64,000 nucleotides of DNA from Bradyrhizobium guangxiense (GTDB taxonomy: Bacteria; Pseudomonadota; Alphaproteobacteria; Rhizobiales; Xanthobacteraceae), in contig NZ_CP022219.1 in NCBI RefSeq assembly GCF_004114915.1, positions 3,316,501 to 3,380,500 of the forward strand, written 5' to 3'. Positions 59,021 to 64,000 of this stretch are shown in pieces. The position numbers and the translations under genes were made by a program. Position 1 is the stretch's first letter. Each line of letters opens with the position of its first letter. A model generated the notes under the pieces. The model was not told the origin of the DNA. It saw only the letters and a list, made by a program, of their open reading frames with translations, and did no database searches.

Positions 59021-60166
59021 CTAGTGCGGGGCGATGTCGCCCCTCGCCCAGTCCGCGCGCGTACGCTGATAGAACTCGTCGAATTTTCCCTGTGCGATCG
59101 CGTCTCTGATGCCCTGCATCAGGAACTGATAGTAAGCGATATTGATTTCGGACAGCAGCATCGCGCCCAGCGTCTCGCCCGCCTTGACGAGATGGTGCAG
59201 ATAGGCGCGCGCGTAGCTCCGCGTCGACGGCCACGAGCTCTCCTCGTCGAGCGGACGCGGATCGTCGGCGTGTCGTGCGTTGCGCAAATTCACCTGGCCG
59301 AAGCGCGTGAAGGCGACGCCGTGCCGGCCATTGCGCGTCGGCATCACGCAGTCGAACATGTCGATGCCGCGCTTCACGGCCTCGAGAATGTCGTCGGGCG
59401 TGCCGACGCCCATCAGATAGCGCGGGCGCTCCGTCGGCAGCAGCGGCACGGTCTCGTCGATCATCGCCAGCATCACCTCCTGCGGCTCGCCGACGGCAAG
59501 GCCGCCGATCGCATAACCGTGGAAGCCGGTCGCGACCAGGCCTGTGGCGCTCGCATGACGAAGCTCGGGCACGTCGCCGCCCTGCACGATGCCGAACAGC
59601 ATGTAGCCGGCGGGAGCGCTCTCGAAGGCGCGCTTCGAGCGCTCGGCCCAGCGCAGCGACAATTGCATCGCGCGCTCGATATCGGCCCGCTCGGCCGGCA
59701 GCCGCACGCATTCGTCCATCTGCATGGCAATGTCGGAGCCGAGCAGGCGCTGCACCTCGATCGAGCGCTCCGGCGACAGCTCGACCTTGGCGCCGTCGAT
59801 ATGCGACCGGAAGGTGACGGCGTTCTCCGTGACCTTGCGCAGGTCCGCCAGCGACATCACCTGGAAGCCACCGGAATCCGTCAGCATCGGGCCGTTCCAG
59901 CCGGTGAACTTCTGCAAGCCGCCGAGCGCTGCGATCCGCTCGGCGCTCGGACGCAACATCAGATGATAGGTGTTGCCGAGCACGATGTCGGCGCCGGCGT
60001 CGCGCACCTCGCGCCAGTGCATGCCCTTCATGGCGCCGGCGGTGCCGACCGGCATGAACGCCGGGGTACGCACTACGCCATGCGGTGTGGTCAGGCGGCC
60101 GGTGCGCGCGGCGCCGTCGGTGGCGAGCAGCTCGAAGTGATTGGGTAGATCATTGTCGGGATTCAT
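59021..60166 (-). CDS. tgt: Queuine tRNA-ribosyltransferase (tRNA-guanine transglycosylase)
   Basis: A 381-residue TIM-barrel enzyme that exchanges guanine-34 of tRNAs with GUN anticodons for the queuosine precursor. ATG 60166 begins the typical [21 protein letters not shown]. Catalytic Asp residues lie in [12 protein letters not shown] and [17 protein letters not shown] and [15 protein letters not shown] belong to the binding loops. The C-terminal zinc site Cys-x-Cys-x2-Cys of the canonical enzyme is not evident; the region reads [17 protein letters not shown], so the metal site appears altered. The gene otherwise looks complete. Confidence 0.9.
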   Translation of the reverse strand: MNPDNDLPNHFELLATDGAARTGRLTTPHGVVRTPAFMPVGTAGAMKGMHWREVRDAGADIVLGNTYHLMLRPSAERIAALGGLQKFTGWNGPMLTDSGGFQVMSLADLRKVTENAVTFRSHIDGAKVELSPERSIEVQRLLGSDIAMQMDECVRLPAERADIERAMQLSLRWAERSKRAFESAPAGYMLFGIVQGGDVPELRHASATGLVATGFHGYAIGGLAVGEPQEVMLAMIDETVPLLPTERPRYLMGVGTPDDILEAVKRGIDMFDCVMPTRNGRHGVAFTRFGQVNLRNARHADDPRPLDEESSWPSTRSYARAYLHHLVKAGETLGAMLLSEINIAYYQFLMQGIRDAIAQGKFDEFYQRTRADWARGDIAPH

Positions 60167-60277
60167 GGCGGTGCTTATTGCGTGTCGGAGCAAGTCGATC
60201 AACCCGCTGCGGCCGGCCGGGTGCCTCGGACTGGGACACAATCGACGCGGATATTCGTGCCGGCGCGCTTGCTAAAC

Positions 60278-60298
60278 AAAACGATACAGTGTAGTTTT
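60278..60298 (+). promoter_or_regulatory. Promoter with TetR-type operator, site 1
   Basis: The 21-bp palindrome AAAAC-N-A-N-AC-N-GT-N-T-N-GTTTT overlaps TTGCTA (60269-60274), a 17-bp spacer and TAGTTT (60292-60297). It faces the patatin gene and is divergent from tgt. The pattern recurs at 62500-62520. Confidence 0.7.
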
Positions 60299-60371
60299 GC
60301 CATGGGGGCTGGACGAGATGCCGCGGCGAAGTTGCCGGCGGCGCCAAATCTGTGATCGCCAGCCACCGACA

Positions 60372-61556
60372 ATGCCTCTTCCTTCGTGTTCGACTGACGT
60401 GTCCAGCCGCTCCCGTGGCTGGATCAGGCAGGCAGGCGGCCGCCTGACCGGGCTCCTGGCCCTGACCTGCGGCCTGGCGCTCGCCGCCTGCACCTCCCTG
60501 CCCCGCACGCCCTACACGGCCGCTGAAGCCCGCGCATCGCGCGTGCTCGATATCGACGGCCTCAGGCGCTACGCCGACGAGCCGGCCACGAAATTCAGCT
60601 TCGAGAAGGACACCAGCACTGCGACGAAGTCCTATCTGGCGCTCTCCGGCGGCGGCGCCGATGGGGCTTACGGCGTCGGCGTGCTCAACGGCTGGACCGC
60701 GGCCAGAACCCGCCCCGCCTTCTCCGTCGTCTCGGGCGTAAGCACCGGCGGGCTGATCGCGCCGTTCGCGTTTCTCGGCTCGCAATATGACGACACGCTG
60801 AAGGAGGTCTACACCAGCGGCATCGCCGAAAGCCTGTTGAACGATCCCAGCATCATGCGCGTGCTGTTTGGATCCGGCCTGTTCGGCAACACGCGGCTGC
60901 GGGAGCTCGTCGCTCGCTATGTCGGGCCGGAGATCATGGCGCAGGTCGCGCGCGAGAACGCCAAGGGGCGAAAGCTGCTGATCGTGACGACCGATCTCGA
61001 CACCCAGCGCACTGCGATCTGGGACATGGGCAAGATCGCCGCGGTCGGAACGCCCGAGGCGCTCAAGCTGTTTCGCGACGTGATGGCGGCCTCCGCCAGC
61101 ATTCCCCTGGTGTTTCCGCCGATCATGATCGACGCCGAAGGCGCGGGCCGCAAGTTTCAGGAGATGCATGTCGACGGCGGCGTGACCGCCCCGGTGCTGA
61201 CGCTGCCCGAAGCTCTGCTGTTCCAGGGCAGCCGGCTGCCGGGCACGGCGAAGATGGACATCTACATCCTCGTCAACAAGAAGATCGAACGCAATTTCGA
61301 GCTCGTCTCCAACGGCACCATCGATGTCGCCTCGCGCAGCCTGTCGGCGATCACCCAGTCACAGACGCGCTCAATCATCTTCTCGACCTATGATTTCGCC
61401 AGGCGCAACCGTCTCGGCTTTCATCTGTCCTACATCGCGCACGACTATCCGGCGCCGCCGTCGGAAGGGTTCGATACCGCTTATATGCGTGCGCTCTATC
61501 AATACGGGTACGACAAGGCCGCGTCCGGTCAGGCCTGGACCTCCACGGTGCCGTGA
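60372..61556 (+). CDS. Patatin-like phospholipase lipoprotein
   Basis: A 394-residue protein from ATG 60372. An N-terminal lipobox (LALTCGLALAACTS) suggests a lipid-anchored envelope protein. The patatin oxyanion loop is LSGGGADGAYGVGVL near residue 90, the catalytic Ser is in GVSTGGL near 125, and the Asp is in MHVDGGVTAPV near 275, giving a full dyad. It hydrolyses phospholipid or acyl esters. It is followed closely by a TetR gene and preceded by that regulator's likely operator. Confidence 0.85.
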   Translation: MPLPSCSTDVSSRSRGWIRQAGGRLTGLLALTCGLALAACTSLPRTPYTAAEARASRVLDIDGLRRYADEPATKFSFEKDTSTATKSYLALSGGGADGAYGVGVLNGWTAARTRPAFSVVSGVSTGGLIAPFAFLGSQYDDTLKEVYTSGIAESLLNDPSIMRVLFGSGLFGNTRLRELVARYVGPEIMAQVARENAKGRKLLIVTTDLDTQRTAIWDMGKIAAVGTPEALKLFRDVMAASASIPLVFPPIMIDAEGAGRKFQEMHVDGGVTAPVLTLPEALLFQGSRLPGTAKMDIYILVNKKIERNFELVSNGTIDVASRSLSAITQSQTRSIIFSTYDFARRNRLGFHLSYIAHDYPAPPSEGFDTAYMRALYQYGYDKAASGQAWTSTVP

Positions 61557-61691
61557 GCCCGCGTGGAGGAACGAGGCCCGGCCGAAACCGTTGACGATAC
61601 GGCCAATTCGGCCAGATTCGCGATGACGCCTCGGCTCCTGCGCGATATAGAGCGAATGACGACTGTCAGAAACGCGCAGGAATCATTGGGC

Positions 61692-62438
61692 ATGGGATTG
61701 ACTGCGACCAAGACCAGACCGGCAGCGCCGCGGCGCGAGGTGCCGAAATCCCGCGGCGGCCGGCCGACGAAGTCAGCTGCCATCGAGCGCGACCAGCGGC
61801 TGATCGAGGTCGCCACCCGCCTGTTCCTGGACCGCGGCTTCGACGCCACCTCGCTCGACGCGGTCGCGGAAGCGGCGCGGGTCAGCAAGCCCACCGTCTA
61901 TTCCCGCTACGGCGACAAGCGCGGCCTGTTTGCCGCCGTGCTGAGGCGCGAGATCGCGCGCTGGCTTGCGCCGCTGTCCGCAGCCGCAGAGACGCAGCTC
62001 AGCAGCCCCGCGGACATCTCGGTCGAGCAGCGGCTGGTCGAGATCGGGCGCGAGATGCTGACCTTCACCTGCGGTCCCGATGCCGTCGCCTTCAGCCGCA
62101 TGATGACCGCGCAGGCCATCAACTTCCCCGACGTCGCCAAGCTCGGCAAGGAGGAAGGCTGGCTCAAGGCGGTCGCCACCACGGCGCGCTTCTTCGACCA
62201 TCTGGTGGCGCAGGGTGCGCTCGACGTCGAGGACACCACCATTGCCGCCGAGGTATTTCTCGACGTGGTGGCCGGTCACGCCCACCGCATGGCGACCTTC
62301 GGAATGGCGCTCGAGATGAAGGCCGCCGAAAAGCGCATGCGCGCGACGATCAAGCTGTTCCTGGCCGGCGCGCTCGGACCTGCCGACCGCGGCCAAGACG
62401 CCGCCAAGGGCACGCAACGCCGCCGCCCCTCGCGCTGA
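61692..62438 (+). CDS. TetR/AcrR-family regulator
   Basis: A 248-residue protein. ATG 61692 follows AGGA at 10 nt; starts at 61656, 61623 and GTG 61563 are also possible. The TetR helix-turn-helix lies after a basic GGRPTKS leader: RDQRLIEVATRLFLDRGFDATS, then VAEAARVSKPTVYSRYGDK. The C-terminal helical domain binds an unknown ligand (TAQAINFPDVAKLG). It is cotranscribed with patatin, and the shared palindrome at two promoters suggests it represses patatin-tetR and the next gene. Confidence 0.85.
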   Translation: MGLTATKTRPAAPRREVPKSRGGRPTKSAAIERDQRLIEVATRLFLDRGFDATSLDAVAEAARVSKPTVYSRYGDKRGLFAAVLRREIARWLAPLSAAAETQLSSPADISVEQRLVEIGREMLTFTCGPDAVAFSRMMTAQAINFPDVAKLGKEEGWLKAVATTARFFDHLVAQGALDVEDTTIAAEVFLDVVAGHAHRMATFGMALEMKAAEKRMRATIKLFLAGALGPADRGQDAAKGTQRRRPSR

Positions 62439-62499
62439 CAATTCCGTGAGGATCCCGCTCTATCCCCACGGGGACGACCGCCACGCCATTGACCAAAAT

Positions 62500-62520
62500 A
62501 AAACGACACGGTATGGTTTA
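62500..62520 (+). promoter_or_regulatory. Promoter with TetR-type operator, site 2
   Basis: AAAAC-N-A-N-AC-N-GT-N-T-N-GTTT, the same conserved positions as site 1, overlaps TTGACC (62489-62494), a 17-bp spacer and TATGGT (62512-62517). It lies 61 bp after the tetR stop, facing the PepSY gene. Confidence 0.75.
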
Positions 62521-62692
62521 GTTATGGGCGATGCGGACCGGCTTTTTTCACCAGCCCCAAAGGCGGCCCGTATCACCGAGATCGTCACGGCGGGTACAAC
62601 CCGCCTCGACGCTCCGCGGCCGGCCTTCGCCCAAGGTCGGCCGCGAATTCTTTACGATCATCCGGCACACTCGCTGGCCGAGGGTTTCGAGC

Positions 62693-63295
62693 ATGACGAC
62701 TGCCAAACGATGGACCTCGCAACTGCTTGCGATCGCCTTGCCCGTGCTGCTCATCGCCGCACCGGCAGGGGCAACGGTGTCCATGGGCACACCGACCGCC
62801 CTTCATAGCGATACAGATGGTGACGCCGAGGCTGACCGCCAGGCCGTCAGCCGCGAGATCGAGCGCTTTCGCAGCTCGTCGATCTCGATCAGCCAGGCCA
62901 TGGCGATCGCGGAAGCCCGCCATGCCGGCGCCACGACGGCGGACGTGAGCTTCGACGGCGGCTCCGGTGTGCCGGTGTATCGGGTGAAGACCGTGCACAA
63001 CGACCGGATCTGGCGCCATACCATCAACGCTGCGACCGGCGAGCTTGTAGGTGGGGAAGCCGCCCTGCCCCTGACCGAGCTCGACAAGGACGATCGCAGC
63101 AATCTCGCAGCCCTGGGCGCGATCAGGCATCGGCTCGCCGATGCCGTGCGCGTTGCCGAGCGCGCCGCCTCGGGCAAGGCGATCAGCGGCGGGCTGGTGC
63201 GCGAGCGCGGCCGGCTGAACTTTTCGATCGTCGTCCTCAGCGGCGACGACCTCAAGGAGGTCACCCTGGAGCCGCCGGGCGCGCGCGCCAAATAG
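62693..63295 (+). CDS. Exported PepSY-domain protein
   Basis: A 200-residue protein from ATG 62693. The signal peptide is WTSQLLAIALPVLLIAAPAGA. The mature part contains PepSY-like repeats: ISISQAMAIAEARHAGATTA, VYRVKTVHNDRIWRHTINAATGELVG, then a second helix-strand unit (AIRHRLADAVRVAER). Such proteins inhibit or escort proteases in the envelope, but this one has no assigned partner. Its promoter overlaps TetR site 2, so it may respond with the patatin lipoprotein to an envelope signal. Confidence 0.75.
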   Translation: MTTAKRWTSQLLAIALPVLLIAAPAGATVSMGTPTALHSDTDGDAEADRQAVSREIERFRSSSISISQAMAIAEARHAGATTADVSFDGGSGVPVYRVKTVHNDRIWRHTINAATGELVGGEAALPLTELDKDDRSNLAALGAIRHRLADAVRVAERAASGKAISGGLVRERGRLNFSIVVLSGDDLKEVTLEPPGARAK

Positions 63296-63334
63296 CGTAG
63301 TCCCTCGCGGGGCCGCATTCCCGCCGAAAAACCA

Positions 63335-63363
63335 TTGACGGGCGCAAGACTCTCCCGCATAAG
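63335..63363 (+). promoter_or_regulatory. Promoter of the asd leader
   Basis: TTGACG at 63335-63340, a 17-bp spacer and CATAAG at 63358-63363. The expected transcription start is around 63370, almost at the leader ATG (63372), so the leader could be translated as a leaderless message. Confidence 0.7.
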
Positions 63364-63371
63364 TCGCCGCC

Positions 63372-63443
63372 ATGTTCACGACCACCAAACGCACGACCAA
63401 AACCACCACGGCCCCAGGGGCCCGGGGAGGCGTGCGCGCGTAG
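63372..63443 (+). CDS. Thr-rich leader peptide of asd
   Basis: A 23-residue frame, MFTTTKRTTKTTT then APGARGGVRA, from ATG 63372 to TAG 63443. Eight Thr and two Lys codons are packed in the first 13 codons. Both amino acids are end products of the aspartate pathway that begins with aspartokinase and asd. Ribosome stalling on Thr (or Lys) codons would leave downstream RNA free to pair. A terminator follows, and then the asd gene. This layout matches transcription attenuation such as the thr leader of E. coli, but I cannot state whether this one is already described. Confidence 0.75.
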   Translation: MFTTTKRTTKTTTAPGARGGVRA

Positions 63444-63474
63444 GTCGTCGACTTAAACGCATCAGCTCTACGGC

Positions 63475-63506
63475 AAGCCCCGCCCTCGATGGTCCGGGGC
63501 TTTTTT
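63475..63506 (+). terminator. Attenuator terminator before asd
   Basis: AAGCCCCG (63475-63482) and CGGGGCTT (63495-63502) form an 8-bp stem, followed by a T-run to 63506. CGGGG at 63423-63427, next to the leader-peptide codons, can pair with CCCCG of the terminator arm as an antiterminator. Confidence 0.75.
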
Positions 63507-63538
63507 GTTGTCTCAATCTCAAGTCAATGGAGGACAAA

Positions 63539-64000
63539 GTGAGTAACGATCCCGTCGTCGCGATTGTCGGCGTCACCGGTGCGGTGGGCGCCGAATTCAT
63601 CGCCACCATGGACAAGCGCGGCTTTCGCGTCGGCAAGCTCAAGGCGCTCGCCAGCGCCCGCTCGGCCGGCAAGACGGTGTCGTTCCGCGGCAAGGAGATC
63701 GTAATCGAGGAGCTGACCGAGCGCTCCTTCGAAGGTGTTGATATCGCCCTGTTCTCCGCCGGCGGCAGCATCTCCAGGAAGTACGCGCCGATCGCGGTCA
63801 AGTCCGGCGCCGTCGTGGTCGACAACTCCTCCGCCTTCCGCATGGACCCGAACGTGCCGCTGGTGATCCCCGAGATCAACGCGAACCGCATCCGCAACCA
63901 CAAGGGCATCATTGCCAACCCGAACTGCGCCGCGATCACCGCGCTGGTGCCGCTGTGGCCGATCCACCAGAAGAACCGCATCAAGCGCGTCATCATCTCG
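63539..64000 (+). CDS. asd: Aspartate-semialdehyde dehydrogenase (5' part, runs off the window)
   Basis: The first 154 residues are visible from GTG 63539, which has AATGGAGGA upstream. The NADP-binding start VVAIVGVTGAVGAEFIATM, the FSAGGSISRKYAP region, VVDNSSAFR, VIPEINANRI, and the catalytic Cys in ANPNCAAITALVPLWP (about residue 130) are all in place. It reduces aspartyl phosphate to aspartate semialdehyde, the branch point to Thr, Met, Ile, Lys and cell-wall diaminopimelate. Regulation by the leader peptide upstream fits this role. Confidence 0.95.
   Translation, partial: MSNDPVVAIVGVTGAVGAEFIATMDKRGFRVGKLKALASARSAGKTVSFRGKEIVIEELTERSFEGVDIALFSAGGSISRKYAPIAVKSGAVVVDNSSAFRMDPNVPLVIPEINANRIRNHKGIIANPNCAAITALVPLWPIHQKNRIKRVIIS

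Overview
The window is GC-rich, with dense gene packing, ATGA-type gene overlaps and many GTG or TTG starts. It carries Tat-type solute-binding proteins, CoxLMS-like molybdenum hydroxylase genes, AI-2E and DMT transporters, and dispersed palindromic repeats. From memory these repeats resemble those seen in many Bradyrhizobium and related Rhizobiales genomes. I read it as chromosome of a Bradyrhizobium-like alphaproteobacterium; the genus is an inference.

Layout. (1) 1-5711: right part of an integrated mobile element. It holds small DNA-binding proteins, a TOPRIM plus RecA-like primase-helicase, a putative excisionase-like protein, a tyrosine recombinase, and two small genes framed by a 63-bp direct repeat. 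It ends at a duplicated 3' piece of tRNA-Lys(UUU), the likely attachment site. (2) 6013-7379: decayed DNA, with a HigA-type antitoxin, a HigB C-terminal stub and the C-terminal half of a flavin monooxygenase. (3) 7456-35584: a catabolic region of four gene sets, nearly all on the minus strand. These are lysR-leuCDB-like genes with an SsuBC/TauBC-type ABC importer; gntR-coxMSL-like genes with an MFS carrier; a ten-gene operon with a branched-chain-type ABC importer, two PuuE-like deacetylase-fold hydrolases, an ACMSD-like amidohydrolase, an FAH-family enzyme and an isochorismatase-fold hydrolase; and a gntR-acyl-CoA dehydrogenase-CoA transferase-binding protein operon. Each set has a local regulator and most have a visible palindrome at the control region. 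The substrates are unknown. The enzyme types point to ring hydroxylation, opening of cyclic amides or imides, and CoA-linked oxidation. (4) 35806-41720: a gene-poor stretch with a broken AraC gene, an orphan terminator, several very small zinc-ribbon or secreted proteins, and repeats. (5) 41907-64000: mostly chromosomal backbone. It includes an Mfd-like helicase, Nudix hydrolase, AI-2E transporter, acetoacetyl-CoA synthetase, formyltransferase-fold protein, RidA, EamA transporter, a caspase-fold secreted protein, cysteine synthase, Tgt, a patatin lipoprotein with a TetR regulator, a PepSY protein and the start of asd.

The two strongest regulatory observations are at the right end. First, a 23-codon Thr-rich leader peptide with a promoter and terminator sits directly before asd, a candidate transcription attenuator. 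Second, a 21-bp palindrome overlaps the predicted promoters of both the patatin-tetR unit and the PepSY gene, suggesting a small TetR regulon.
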